The notes below the pieces were generated by a model. The model worked only from the letters and a program-made list of their open reading frames with translations, was not told the origin of the DNA and did no database searches. Below are positions 1 to 8,555 of a DNA stretch of 64,000 nucleotides, piece by piece. A program made the position numbers and the translations under genes. Position 1 is the first letter of the stretch. Each line of letters starts with the position of its first letter. Origin of the DNA: Herpetosiphon giganteus. Its GTDB lineage: Bacteria > Chloroflexota > Chloroflexia > Chloroflexales > Herpetosiphonaceae. Location: the NCBI RefSeq assembly GCF_016907925.1, contig NZ_JAFBCZ010000003.1, positions 62,001-126,000 on the forward strand, read 5' to 3'.

Positions 1-1
1 A

Positions 2-2473
2 TTAACTCTAACCACGCCCGATGGAGCCAAAACCAACAATCGCTATTGGCAATACAACAACATGAGTGTGATCGATACGATCGATCCCAATCGCTCTCGG
101 ACTCAACAACGCTTTGATCAATTTGGCCGTTTGGTCCAAGTGCAAGAATTAAGCGGTAATTGTACAACCTGGGCCTTCTTCAGCGACTTCAGCTGTACTG
201 GCAACTACACCACCACGTGGGCCAGCTATGGCATGACAACCTATGCCTATAGCCCACTTGATTTGTTGACCACCAGCACCGATGCTAATAACAATGTCAC
301 CAGCATGACCTACGACTCTGCTGGTCGCAAATTGACCATGAATGACCCCGACATGGGCGCATGGAGCTATAGCTACGATGTTGATGGCAACCTCGTGAGC
401 CAAACCGATGCCAATAACCAAACGCTGAGCTTCGATTATGACACCCTCAATCGCTTGACAGCTAAAAAGCAAGGTTCAACCACCCTTGCGAGCTACAGTT
501 ACGACCAGTTTGGCAACGGGTATCCGTATGGCAAAGGTCAGTTGACGACGATGACCAATGCCAGTGGCAGCACAACCTATGGTTACACTCCTCGTGGCGA
601 GATTCAATATCGCTCAACAACGATAGATGGAACACTCTATTCAATCATGAATACCTATCGATCCGATGGGAATATCAATAGTGAAATCTATCCAACTGGT
701 GAAATCATCAGCTATAGCTATGATGATGCGGGTCGCCAAAATGGCGTTACATCAAGCCTTGGGGAAATGTTCCAAACCAATGTCACCTATGATGCCCTTG
801 GCCAAAAAACCAACGAATTCTTGGGGAATGGGCAACAATCGAACTATAGCTATGATTCGCTGTCGCAACGCTTGACCAGCATGCAGACCTATGACGTTGC
901 ACTCCTGCAAGAGCGCTTCAGTCGCGCCTTTACCTATGATCTGGCAGGCAATGTCCAAACGATCACATCGCGCGATGCCTTGAACCCGAATGAAATCATG
1001 CGCTACAGCTATGATCACCGTGATCGGGTAACCAATGCCTGTGCCGTCAGCAGCGCTAGCAGCAGCATCTGTATTGGGGGCGCAACCTTCAATCAAAGCT
1101 ATGGCTACGATGTGATTGGTAATATCACCACCAAAGCTGGGGTCAATTACAGCTATACCAATGGCAAGCCCCACGCGGTTTCGAGCGTTGGCGGTCAAAA
1201 CTATTTGTACTATAGCAATGGCAATATGTTCAGTGGTGGCGGGCGCAGCTACACCTGGAACATCGAAAACCAACCAACTCAAATTAGCACCAGCACGGTC
1301 ACCGAAACCTACAAATACGATGGCAACAATGCCCGCGTCAAAAAAACGACAACCACCGGCAGCACGGTCAAGAGCGTTGTCTATATTGGAGCTGTTGAGT
1401 ATTGGAGCGATGGTAAGGTTGTTTCGAATTATGCAGGTATTGCTTCGCGAACAACTACTGGCAATCCAAGCACCACCAATCGGGGCAGCGTGATCTACTT
1501 CCACACCGATCACCTTGGCTCAATCGGCGCAGTTACCAATAGTAGTGGTACGGTTATCGAAGCTGAACGCTATGACCCCTGGGGTGCAACCCGCAGTGGC
1601 AACCTCAGCAGCACCGAGTTTGGCTACACAGGCCAACGTAAAGATGATGGTACGGGCTTGCTATTCTACAACGCCCGTTACTATGATCCAGCAATTGCCC
1701 GCTTCACCAGTGCTGATAGTATTGTGCCAAATGCATCTCATCGTTCTCTAACTATTGATTTCCATGAGGTTGCATTCTTAGCGAAATTGGCCCAAGAAAA
1801 TAGACAAAAATTCTGGTTTCAGATGGATGCACGCAATATGCAATCATCGATGCCATCATGGGGAACCGAAAATCCCCAAGCGCTAAATCGGTATAGTTAT
1901 GTAGCCAACAACCCACTAAATTATGCCGATCCTAGTGGCCATGAATGGAAAACTTATTGGGAGGGCGAACTTGAAATTTGGGAAGCCCAAATGGTTGGTG
2001 GATACTTACAACAATTGGTTGACACAATGCATGCCCGAATCAAGGAAATCGATCAACAAATAGAGGATATTGAGAATGGAGGGGATATTGAGGAAATTAT
2101 TCTGGGTGGTGTAGCAGGTGGTGCTGGTGCAGTTATAGGCGAAGTCTGTGATACGGTATTCCCTGACTCGAAAACCATGTGTGAAATACTTGCAGGTGTG
2201 GGAATGGGTGCAGGTGATAAAATTGTTGAAAAAACTGAAGAAGCCCGAAGACAAAAAGCAATTAAAGAATTAAGAACAGAACAAGAGTATTTACGAGGCT
2301 CAATCTTTTTCTTAAACCGTGTTATTGGCGGTTTGAAATCTGCAATCGCTGATGCAAAAAAGAACGGTAAAAAAACAGTATTCTTTGGAGTTTACATTAA
2401 TTATTCGAAGATTGGTATTCCATGGAATATTAAGGTTCGTACTGGTGAAAAAGAATTCAAGCTCTTTAAATAA
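2..2473 (+). CDS. RHS/YD-repeat protein, 3' part, with variable C-terminal tip
   Basis: The reading frame is open from base 2, so the gene starts before the window; the ATG at 62 is only an internal methionine. About 823 residues are visible. They carry tandem YD repeats (G-x-x-x-x-x-Y-D type, such as YSYDDAGR and YKYDGNNARV), then the RHS-associated core (HTDHLGS near 1500, GYTGQRKD, NARYYDPAIARF ending near 1710). A divergent tail of about 250 residues follows. In this family the repeats form a secreted or surface shell and the segment after the core is an exchangeable tip, often a toxin. The tip begins near LNRYSYVANNPLNYADPSG and contains coiled-coil-like and glycine-rich stretches. I do not recognise a catalytic motif in it, so toxin activity is inference. 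Small genes downstream could include its immunity gene. Confidence 0.9.
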   Translation, partial: LTLTTPDGAKTNNRYWQYNNMSVIDTIDPNRSRTQQRFDQFGRLVQVQELSGNCTTWAFFSDFSCTGNYTTTWASYGMTTYAYSPLDLLTTSTDANNNVTSMTYDSAGRKLTMNDPDMGAWSYSYDVDGNLVSQTDANNQTLSFDYDTLNRLTAKKQGSTTLASYSYDQFGNGYPYGKGQLTTMTNASGSTTYGYTPRGEIQYRSTTIDGTLYSIMNTYRSDGNINSEIYPTGEIISYSYDDAGRQNGVTSSLGEMFQTNVTYDALGQKTNEFLGNGQQSNYSYDSLSQRLTSMQTYDVALLQERFSRAFTYDLAGNVQTITSRDALNPNEIMRYSYDHRDRVTNACAVSSASSSICIGGATFNQSYGYDVIGNITTKAGVNYSYTNGKPHAVSSVGGQNYLYYSNGNMFSGGGRSYTWNIENQPTQISTSTVTETYKYDGNNARVKKTTTTGSTVKSVVYIGAVEYWSDGKVVSNYAGIASRTTTGNPSTTNRGSVIYFHTDHLGSIGAVTNSSGTVIEAERYDPWGATRSGNLSSTEFGYTGQRKDDGTGLLFYNARYYDPAIARFTSADSIVPNASHRSLTIDFHEVAFLAKLAQENRQKFWFQMDARNMQSSMPSWGTENPQALNRYSYVANNPLNYADPSGHEWKTYWEGELEIWEAQMVGGYLQQLVDTMHARIKEIDQQIEDIENGGDIEEIILGGVAGGAGAVIGEVCDTVFPDSKTMCEILAGVGMGAGDKIVEKTEEARRQKAIKELRTEQEYLRGSIFFLNRVIGGLKSAIADAKKNGKKTVFFGVYINYSKIGIPWNIKVRTGEKEFKLFK

Positions 2474-2505
2474 GTGCTAATTCTCTATCATCAGTAACGT
2501 AGGTA

Positions 2506-2553
2506 TCAAAGAACTCCTGCTAGCATATGATTGCGAGTAGGAGTTCTTTGATT
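2506..2553 (+). terminator. Stem-loop after the RHS gene
   Basis: A 16-bp stem (2506-2521 with 2536-2551, one G-U pair) and a 14-nt loop lie 33 bases after the RHS stop codon. The T-tract is weak (gattaggg), so this may be a 3'-end stabilising or terminating hairpin rather than a strong intrinsic terminator. Confidence 0.5.
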
Positions 2554-2606
2554 AGGGTAATAGCTATTAATCTACGTTGAGCAAATGGACACCTGAAAGG
2601 CAAACC

Positions 2607-3267
2607 ATGAGCAACCAACAAACCTACATCAACCTTGGCTACTACCTTTCGCACGCAGGGGCCATGGTGCGATCATTACAGCCTCACAACCCCTGAGTTT
2701 TTCTTTACCGAAGATGCCAAGCAGCCATTAGTGCTTGAACCTAGCTGTATGGATCAGATCACCAATGTTGGTGCGGCAACCGATTGGCTCGGCCAAAAGC
2801 TCAATGCAGGCTTTGCGTTTCAGTATGTGTCTACAGCGTTTGAGGATGCGTTGGAGTTTGTCGAACGTTTTTACAGCAAGCACTATCAATGACAAATTGT
2901 CAGTCAATCCATTCCTACCCAGTTTGCTGCAACCTCGCTCGCTGCGATTGAAGAAGATTATGGTAATAACAAGCCTGCATTGTATTCCATGCTCCAAGCC
3001 CAACAACCGCTGCATCCAGCCATGGAACCGCTAGGTTTTGATATTCTTGCGTTTGATATTTTTTGTTGGCAATCATATATCTATCGGCGAGTCTTGCCTG
3101 AAAAACCAATCTTGCTTGAGCTAAATCAACATCAATTAATCGATTCGTACGCCGCTGCGGTACGCCTGACCAGAACAATCATCAATCGCGAAATCGGCTG
3201 GGATGGATTTCTCATATCACTGGGCAATTGGGTTCCATGCTTAATTCAGGCCTTCGTTGTAGAATAA
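2607..3267 (+). pseudogene. Decayed hypothetical gene (frameshift plus in-frame stop)
   Basis: An ATG at 2607 opens MSNQQTYINLGYYLSH and stops near 2695. The next frame continues from about 2640 with plausible protein (EFFFTEDAKQPLVLEP..., residues ILV-rich) to TGA at 2890-2892. The same frame then resumes with normal-looking sequence (QIVSQSIPTQFAATSLAAIE) and runs to a stop at 3265-3267. The simplest reading is one protein of about 215 residues broken by a one-base shift near 2650-2690 and a nonsense codon at 2890. The family is not recognised. Its place directly after the RHS gene would suit a former immunity or accessory gene. The alternative is two short independent genes (starts 2635 TTG and 2980 ATG), but neither has a convincing ribosome binding site. 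Confidence 0.5.
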
Positions 3268-3318
3268 CGGCAGCTTCCTCCACGCTATGTTGCCCAAATT
3301 CTATGCGGAGCACGATTC

Positions 3319-3756
3319 TTGAGCCAACTCAGTAGCATTAAATCAACGCTTAGCCAGCTCAGCGGTGGTGCATTGTGGTATCACGGCACAAGCTGCGACC
3401 TCGAAAGTTTTGTTATTCGCGTTATCGAGCCAACCACGCGTGAAATTCAATATTATCAATTGACGATCAACTGTGCTTGGCGCTTGCGTCAACACCACCA
3501 AGTGTTGCTCAGCAGCAATGATTACTGGTTTGAAGACGATAATTCTATTAGCTTCGAGCCAAGTGTCGCAGCATTTTGGGCCAAGCATAATCCCGCCAAC
3601 TTAATCATTTGGGCGATTGAAGTGCAGACCCAGAGTGGCGATATATGCTTTTCAATCAATCACAATTATCAACTCGATATTCTGATCGATGCAGCAGCTG
3701 GCGAACATTGGGTTTTACACCACGATGGGCTGAAAATTTGTAGTTATCGCAGCTAG
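3319..3756 (+). CDS. Immunity-like small protein A (tandem paralogue)
   Basis: This 145-residue soluble protein has no signal peptide. It has the layout CAWRLRQHHQVLLSSNDYW (about residues 53-71), a central FWAKH segment, then an alternating strand region and LDILIDAAAGEHWVL near the C-terminus. The next gene has the same layout (GAWRLWQHQRIIIGSGDW ... LELLIDSTNKEYWRL), so the two are tandem paralogues. Small proteins of this shape (a W-R-L strand, a D-x-W turn and a terminal x-x-W-R-L) are common beside polymorphic toxins. Here that is inference from shape and position in an RHS island. The start codon is TTG at 3319, with no strong Shine-Dalgarno; ATG or other starts are possible. Confidence 0.7.
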   Translation: MSQLSSIKSTLSQLSGGALWYHGTSCDLESFVIRVIEPTTREIQYYQLTINCAWRLRQHHQVLLSSNDYWFEDDNSISFEPSVAAFWAKHNPANLIIWAIEVQTQSGDICFSINHNYQLDILIDAAAGEHWVLHHDGLKICSYRS

Positions 3757-3762
3757 GGGTTT

Positions 3763-4254
3763 ATGCACGAGATTTCGCTCATTCAACAAAAACTGGCAAC
3801 TTTGCTTAGCCTAGAGCTGTGGGAAGGCTTTGATTTTGGTGGCATCTTATGCTTACGGATTGGCGCAAAGCGCATGACTATCAACCGCAAGCACGAAGAA
3901 GTTGAGATTGGCCGCTATAGCTTGCATATTAGCGGCGCATGGCGCTTGTGGCAACATCAACGGATTATTATCGGCAGTGGCGATTGGGCGCAGCCTGATC
4001 CTGCTGGCGTTGACCGTTCAGCCTTGCACAGTTTTTTATCCAGCTTTTGGCCTCAATCGTTGTTTATCCGCAGCATTCAAATTAATCGTGTTGGTGATGT
4101 TAAATTGCATTTGAGTAAAGACTATTGCTTAGAATTGTTAATTGATTCAACCAATAAAGAGTATTGGCGCTTGATCGATGACGATACTGACGAACATTTT
4201 ATCGTTGAGGCGCATGACGATGAAGAAGAACAAGAAGGTTTTGATAGGAGCTAG
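3763..4254 (+). CDS. Immunity-like small protein B (tandem paralogue)
   Basis: This 163-residue soluble protein starts 6 bp after the previous gene, so the two are probably co-transcribed. It shares with its neighbour the SGAWRLWQHQ segment (about residues 46-55), the GSGDW turn, and LELLIDSTNKEYWRLI near residues 124-139. It ends in an acidic tail (DDDTDEH...DDEEEQE). The RBS is weak (agctaggg upstream). No enzyme motif is visible. A role as an immunity or toxin-neutralising protein is inferred from duplication, small size, acidity and location after an RHS gene. Confidence 0.75.
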   Translation: MHEISLIQQKLATLLSLELWEGFDFGGILCLRIGAKRMTINRKHEEVEIGRYSLHISGAWRLWQHQRIIIGSGDWAQPDPAGVDRSALHSFLSSFWPQSLFIRSIQINRVGDVKLHLSKDYCLELLIDSTNKEYWRLIDDDTDEHFIVEAHDDEEEQEGFDRS

Positions 4255-4261
4255 CTAAACA

Positions 4262-4990
4262 ATGTGGTACGATTGTGGTTATTTGCTCATGACGCGCATT
4301 GAGCGCCCGTCAGATCTTGATCCAGCACTGTTTCCCGAAAAAATGTTTGCCTTGCGCGATTGTAGTTTCAATGCGCAGCCTGAGCATTGGTGGCGTTATT
4401 ACAGCGCTGCTGCTAGTGATCTGGTGGCGAAAGATTTAGCTGATTGGTATACAACCAATGCAGCTGAATTATTGCTGCCAAACATCTTTACAACGCTCGA
4501 ATTGGCCCAAGAATTTGCATTAAAATTACCAAAACAAAGCGAAGAGTTGCAGATTGTGCGTATTGGCTTAGCAGCGCAGTATTGTGACCAATTTATTGCA
4601 GAACAAACCGCAAAGCGCCCAGATGAACAGCCAGAAGGTTTTTTAACCATGCTTCAGCAGCCAAAACCACTGCCAACAGAAGAGGGTCGTTGGATGGGGA
4701 TTGAGTTAGGTTGGTTTGATTATAGTAGCATTCATTCATGGGTCTGCGAATCGGATAATCAACAATTGATTAGGAATAATCCACCAGTTGATTGTATGCC
4801 CAACCAATACGGCTTACAAAACAATCTTGCTGCGGCCCAATACCTCATTTCGCAAATTAGTATCTACAATGGCATCAATGATGATACACCAGCGCCCCAG
4901 GTGTATCCATTTTGTTTGATTGCCTATGATTCATCCTTCGCCATCACCAAACAGCAGATCCTGCGTACAAGCAGCATCAATAGCAACTAA
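4262..4990 (+). CDS. Hypothetical protein, 242 aa
   Basis: A soluble protein beginning 7 bp after gene B, preceded by GGAG at 4246-4249. It is rich in aromatic residues and acids (WYTTNAAELLLP, GRWMGIELGWFDYSSIHSW) and has a C-terminal part around PQVYPFCLIAYDSSFAI. I do not recognise a domain. Tight linkage to two immunity-like paralogues suggests it belongs to the same RHS-linked cassette. The tryptophan-rich acidic profile is typical of, but not diagnostic for, immunity proteins. Confidence 0.75.
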   Translation: MWYDCGYLLMTRIERPSDLDPALFPEKMFALRDCSFNAQPEHWWRYYSAAASDLVAKDLADWYTTNAAELLLPNIFTTLELAQEFALKLPKQSEELQIVRIGLAAQYCDQFIAEQTAKRPDEQPEGFLTMLQQPKPLPTEEGRWMGIELGWFDYSSIHSWVCESDNQQLIRNNPPVDCMPNQYGLQNNLAAAQYLISQISIYNGINDDTPAPQVYPFCLIAYDSSFAITKQQILRTSSINSN

Positions 4991-5018
4991 TATTAATTCA
5001 TTTGCGAGGATGAATTGT

Positions 5019-5402
5019 ATGAAGCAATTCATTAAAGCATTTATTTTTTTATTATTTTTCACAGGCTGTTCATCGCATGCCAAAACAAACCCACAATCAC
5101 CGCCTATTCCAGCATATCCTAATAGTCAGCTTGAAACCTTAGTGATCAAAGCTAGTACACCTGTGGGGGATGGACAGACGTTTCAGTTTAAAAGTACAGA
5201 TCCGATTGAAAAAATCTTGGATTGGTATAAACAAACCCTTATCCAAGAAGGATGGGAAATGTCATCAATGCCAATGAATATAAATCAAATACAATTTAGT
5301 GATCCATCAGGATGTCCTAGATACTATGTCACGATTACAGGAACTGAGAATGAACAAACAACAACCATTGAGCTTTTGCTCTATGCTCCTGGTTGCGAAT
5401 AA
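5019..5402 (+). CDS. Putative lipoprotein with DWYK...GW motif (family member 1)
   Basis: The chosen start is ATG 5019, nine bases after GAGG (5006-5009). A longer frame reaches back to 4920 but overlaps the previous gene and lacks a signal. The 127-residue product has a lipoprotein signal (MKQFIKAFIFLLFFTGC, lipobox FTGC, Cys at residue 17) and a short Pro/Ser linker. The mature domain contains AYPNSQLE, EKILDWYKQTLIQEGW, a Cys in GCPRYYVTI and a terminal Cys. The same pattern occurs in the lipoprotein at 32081 (RAQVIDWYKRQF...W, DCMDYMYMI, terminal Cys), so the two are homologues by eye. The predicted site is the membrane surface; the function is unknown. Confidence 0.8.
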   Translation: MKQFIKAFIFLLFFTGCSSHAKTNPQSPPIPAYPNSQLETLVIKASTPVGDGQTFQFKSTDPIEKILDWYKQTLIQEGWEMSSMPMNINQIQFSDPSGCPRYYVTITGTENEQTTTIELLLYAPGCE

Positions 5403-5535
5403 TCAAATAGTTTAAGCAGCGTTGTTTGTAGCGAGAGAAAATTGTGGTAATTCGATCCATTTCTTCAGTGTAACCCAATTGCATTGCTCACCGTACAACC
5501 AGCATCAATAGCAACGAGATGAACAGGAGCAAAGC

Positions 5536-6048
5536 ATGAGATTGATGTATGGGTTGGTTTTAGGCTTGATTTTAGTTGGTTGCCAAAGTACAGCTCCAAA
5601 TAATAACTACAATCAAGATCTAGATGCAAAAATTAAAGAATTATATGGAAATCGCTTAAACAATTACCTAATCTTTGATGTAGTCTATAAAAGTGAATTT
5701 GGCGATACTGAAGTCCAAATTATTGATCTAGAACGAAAACAATTGAATTACCTGCAATTTAATCAGGATTCGCACGATATTTCTGAGATAAAAGCCATTG
5801 GCAATGATCAAATCGTCGAATATACTGATTGTAATCGAATGCTTGATAAGCTTAACATTAGGCCCGAAGCGGCAATCGATTTAGTCGTTAAGGCCAATCC
5901 CGAATTTGCCAATCAACCAACTCTAGCCCTCTATAAACCTCATATCGGGATTGGCAATTGCCACAATCTATGGCAAGTTTCAACTCGTGATGGATTGATT
6001 ATGGTTGATGCGGAAACTGGCGAACTAAGCAAACCAGCAGGTTGGTAA
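5536..6048 (+). CDS. Putative lipoprotein, possible PepSY-like C-terminus
   Basis: A 170-residue lipoprotein: the signal MRLMYGLVLGLILVGC gives lipobox LVGC with Cys16. The start is supported by AGGAGC at 5524-5529. The C-terminal part, with HNLWQVSTRDGLIMVDAETG, resembles the W-x-V...V-D-A-x-T-G-E end of PepSY-like domains, which often inhibit proteases or bind peptides; this is a visual similarity only. It is separated from its neighbours by more than 100 bp on both sides and is followed by a terminator hairpin at 6070, so it is probably its own transcript. Confidence 0.75.
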   Translation: MRLMYGLVLGLILVGCQSTAPNNNYNQDLDAKIKELYGNRLNNYLIFDVVYKSEFGDTEVQIIDLERKQLNYLQFNQDSHDISEIKAIGNDQIVEYTDCNRMLDKLNIRPEAAIDLVVKANPEFANQPTLALYKPHIGIGNCHNLWQVSTRDGLIMVDAETGELSKPAGW

Positions 6049-6069
6049 TCAGCTGCATACTATCACTAC

Positions 6070-6108
6070 GCCTCGAATGTTGCTCACAGCCAGCAATCGA
6101 GGCCTTTT
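6070..6108 (+). terminator. Intrinsic terminator after lipoprotein gene
   Basis: gcctcga (6070-6076) pairs with tcgaggc (6097-6103), and an inner ttgct/agcaa stem is separated by a three-base bulge. CCTTTT follows. It lies 22 bp after the stop codon at 6048. Confidence 0.65.
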
Positions 6109-6191
6109 GCGATGCTAAATTATCACGATCAGAGCAACCTTGCTAGCATTTTCACGTACAAGTTGCGAGTTTCAAATTGAATGGAGTAGTT

Positions 6192-6440
6192 ATGAATCAG
6201 CAACAGCTTGATAAACTCAACCTCATCGTTGGAGCAGTTTTAGTTCCGACAGGAATTATGATGATTTACCAGACTTTAGCAAACAATATAGCTTGGAATG
6301 GGATTTTTGGTGGGATCGGGCTTATTTTAGTGGGATTAAGTTCTCTTCTGCAGAAGAAAATCAATAGCACTGCTAAAATCATTCTTAGCGCTAGCGCACT
6401 GCTATTTTTCGTGATTAATATGGTTATGTTGTTTGTTTGA
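6192..6440 (+). CDS. Two-helix membrane protein, tandem copy 1
   Basis: The chosen start is ATG 6192, after GGAG at 6183-6186; a TTG 15 bases earlier is possible. The 82-residue product has hydrophobic helices around residues 9-27, 34-53 and 63-82. A central N-N-I-x-W-x-G-I-F-G-G-I-G motif and a Q-K-K loop are shared with the next gene, which is also 82 residues. The two are recent tandem duplicates by eye. The function is unknown; the product is an inner membrane protein. Confidence 0.75.
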   Translation: MNQQQLDKLNLIVGAVLVPTGIMMIYQTLANNIAWNGIFGGIGLILVGLSSLLQKKINSTAKIILSASALLFFVINMVMLFV

Positions 6441-6457
6441 TCAGCAATGGAGGAGCT

Positions 6458-6706
6458 ATGAATCAGAAATATGTCAATATCCTCATTCTAATCACCGGAA
6501 TTGTCTCGGTACTTTCGGGCGTAACCCAAATCTATCAGGCATATTCAAATAATATCCTCTGGCCAGGAATTTTTGGGGGCATAGGATTTTGCTTGTTAGG
6601 GATATTTTTTCTGTTTCAGAAGAAATTAAATCCCAAGATTAACATCATTATTTGTGCTAGCGCACTTGTCTGTTCGATTATTAATTACGTTAGTTTTCTT
6701 GTTTAA
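6458..6706 (+). CDS. Two-helix membrane protein, tandem copy 2
   Basis: ATG 6458 is preceded by GGAGG (6450-6454). At 82 residues it has the same length as copy 1 and the same skeleton: MNQ start, VNILILITG, YSNNILWPGIFGGIG, FQKKLN, then a terminal hydrophobic helix ending in FLV. The copies lie 17 bp apart and are probably translated from one message. No known family is recognised. The strict length conservation argues that both copies are functional. Confidence 0.75.
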   Translation: MNQKYVNILILITGIVSVLSGVTQIYQAYSNNILWPGIFGGIGFCLLGIFFLFQKKLNPKINIIICASALVCSIINYVSFLV

Positions 6707-6724
6707 TTAGAAAGCGATTTCGCC

Positions 6725-7279
6725 ATGCGTTTAGAGCGTTGGATGATACTAGGTTTAATGGTAGTGTTTGCAAGTAGTGTTGGGGCTTATATTTGGCTCA
6801 ATCAGCCAGCACCACTGCCAATTCCGCCAGCAGGTTGGCAAACAATCGAACAAGCTGATTTGATTATTTCGCTGCCGCCAGAATATATCGTGCTTAATCC
6901 AACGCTGGCTAATGCCAACCAAAAATTTACCGAGACCTATAGTGGAACCTATAAAACCTTGGTAAAGATTGCTACTGATCCGGTTAAAATCGATTTTTTG
7001 GCGGTTAATCCTGAAAATGGCGATACGATTGTGATTTTAGATAAAGCGTATAGCAAAAATTATCTTCCTGTTTTTGATCAATTCGAGGATGTTGCCGATT
7101 TGCTGATTAATATTCGTAAGCACAATCAACAGTCATTGGATTTATATACTTCGAGTGATCGCTCTAGAAAACACAATAAAGAGATCATATTTCAAGTTTT
7201 TAGCGAAAAAGTACAATTTCCTCAAAGTGAACCTACTTTTGAATTGATTGGCCAGAATATTGTAATTCTCGATAATTGA
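6725..7279 (+). CDS. Membrane-anchored hypothetical protein, 184 aa
   Basis: Starts 18 bp after copy 2. One N-terminal helix (about residues 6-24, ending AYIWLNQP) anchors an extracytoplasmic domain that opens with the Pro-rich PAPLPIPPAGW. No lipobox cysteine is present. The domain (ISLPPEYIVLNPTLA..., DFLAVNPENGDTIVILD) is predicted mixed alpha/beta, and I do not recognise it. SLPPEY-type openings are common in bacterial proteins of the PsbP/DUF1795-like kind, which is a weak hint only. It is probably in one transcript with the genes from 6192 to 7927. Confidence 0.7.
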   Translation: MRLERWMILGLMVVFASSVGAYIWLNQPAPLPIPPAGWQTIEQADLIISLPPEYIVLNPTLANANQKFTETYSGTYKTLVKIATDPVKIDFLAVNPENGDTIVILDKAYSKNYLPVFDQFEDVADLLINIRKHNQQSLDLYTSSDRSRKHNKEIIFQVFSEKVQFPQSEPTFELIGQNIVILDN

Positions 7280-7291
7280 TTACTTTAGGAT

Positions 7292-7600
7292 ATGGATCTG
7301 ATGCAAGAGTGCCAACGCTTCAATACAATTTATAATGACTTATTGATAACGATGGATCAGAAAACTATATGTGGTAAAGATCGAGGCCTTCTCGGTACAA
7401 GAATTCTATTTGAAATACCTGTTGCACAGATTAGCTATGTTAAGCGACGTAAACGTTTTATTTGGTTTGGTAGCCAAGGCTTCGAAATTAACTATCGCAG
7501 GCAGCCGAAAGGCACGTTATTCAGCGCATTCTTTGCTTCAAATCAAATTCAACAATGGATTGATGCATTCAATACAGCAGGCATCAAAATTATCGATTGA
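7292..7600 (+). CDS. PH-like small protein, tandem copy 1
   Basis: This 102-residue protein starts 12 bp after the previous gene. The core IPVAQISYVKRRKRFIWFG-x-x-GFEINYR, followed by PKGTLFSAFF and a C-terminal amphipathic helix (QIQQWIDAFNTAGIKI), has the look of a small bacterial PH-type domain: seven strands capped by one helix. The next gene, also 102 residues, repeats the pattern. It is probably a cytoplasmic or membrane-peripheral protein; its partner is unknown. Confidence 0.7.
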   Translation: MDLMQECQRFNTIYNDLLITMDQKTICGKDRGLLGTRILFEIPVAQISYVKRRKRFIWFGSQGFEINYRRQPKGTLFSAFFASNQIQQWIDAFNTAGIKIID

Positions 7601-7618
7601 ACGATGCTAGGATAAAAA

Positions 7619-7927
7619 ATGATGCAAGAACGAATTAATACTATTTTTGCTCGCAATCCTATTTCAGTGAGTTTTGATCAACAAAGCTTCTTTATTGAAG
7701 TATTTTGGATTTTCTTTATACATCCAAAGTATCAGATCCCAATTGAGCAGATTAGCTATATTAAGTTGCGCAAACGCTTTATTTGGTTTGGTAAGGAAGG
7801 TTTTGAAATTAATTATCGGCTTTATCCAAAGGGTGCGTTATTGGGCTTCTTCTTTGTTTCAAAGCAGCCTCAAGCGTGGATCGATACCTTTACAGCAGCT
7901 GACATTAAGCTTATTCCAAGCCCTTAA
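7619..7927 (+). CDS. PH-like small protein, tandem copy 2
   Basis: A 102-residue paralogue of the previous gene. The shared core is IPIEQISYIKLRKRFIWFG-KEGFEINYR, then PKGALLGFFFVSKQPQAWIDTF. The N-terminal third differs (FFIEVFWIFFIHP), which suggests that the conserved part is the structural core and the N-terminus gives specificity. Two adjacent ATG codons (7619, 7622) are possible starts. Together with the doubled 82-aa proteins, this makes two consecutive duplicated pairs in one kilobase. Confidence 0.7.
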   Translation: MMQERINTIFARNPISVSFDQQSFFIEVFWIFFIHPKYQIPIEQISYIKLRKRFIWFGKEGFEINYRLYPKGALLGFFFVSKQPQAWIDTFTAADIKLIPSP

Positions 7928-7986
7928 TTGGTAATTATCCATTTACACTGAGAATAAGCTTTTTTGATTCAACAAGATAGGTTATT

Positions 7987-8517
7987 ATGATGAGATTGAT
8001 AAAAAATTATATTGGAATTACGATTCCCTTTTTAATTTTCGCATCGTATCTTGTGGAATTTACCAAGATCGAGCAATCAGCCACAGCGTATAGCATAACG
8101 TATGATAATGCGATTAATTTCCCAATTGTTATTGGTTTATATCTGCTAACATTAATGTTATTCATATGGATAATTACTCCGCGTAAGCTCAAAATCTTGG
8201 CAATTAGTATCTTGACTATCGGGAATTTGGTATTTTTTCCACGGCTGATTCGGCAAGAATTTCGGCTTAATGAAACCCATTTAACCATTGTTTCATCGGG
8301 TTATGTTGAAGCCTATCCATGGAACGATCTTCAATCAGTCATTATTTACAAACAACCATCAGGCCGATCGACGATCACCTACTGGAAAATGACTGATAAA
8401 AATGGCAATATCATTGCCGATGAGTTAGAAAATAGATTGATGGCGCAAAGCCGTGAGGTTGCGCAGCAATTTGCCACAAACCACGGTGTGACATTCGAGA
8501 ATCAGGTTAATCCATAA
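7987..8517 (+). CDS. Membrane protein with PH-like C-terminal domain
   Basis: The 176-residue product has three N-terminal hydrophobic helices (about residues 8-25, 42-62 and 68-85), then a soluble domain. That domain, with FRLNETHLTIVSSGYVEAYPW-DLQSVIIY, follows the strand pattern of bacterial PH domains (L-x-L-x-x-x-x-L...I-P-W-x-x-I). An A/Q-rich helix lies at the end. The fused membrane-PH arrangement matches the YdbT/DUF304-like layout only loosely. The isolated 60-bp gap before it may hold a promoter. Confidence 0.7.
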   Translation: MMRLIKNYIGITIPFLIFASYLVEFTKIEQSATAYSITYDNAINFPIVIGLYLLTLMLFIWIITPRKLKILAISILTIGNLVFFPRLIRQEFRLNETHLTIVSSGYVEAYPWNDLQSVIIYKQPSGRSTITYWKMTDKNGNIIADELENRLMAQSREVAQQFATNHGVTFENQVNP

Positions 8518-8555
8518 TTCGGATTGATAACGAATAGCTATGCAAGGAGTACACA

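Noticed and set aside
752-1513. 253-codon - strand frame across the RHS gene
   Set aside because: Anti-sense shadow of YD repeats; the composition (Ala/Ile/Gly-rich) mirrors the opposite strand.
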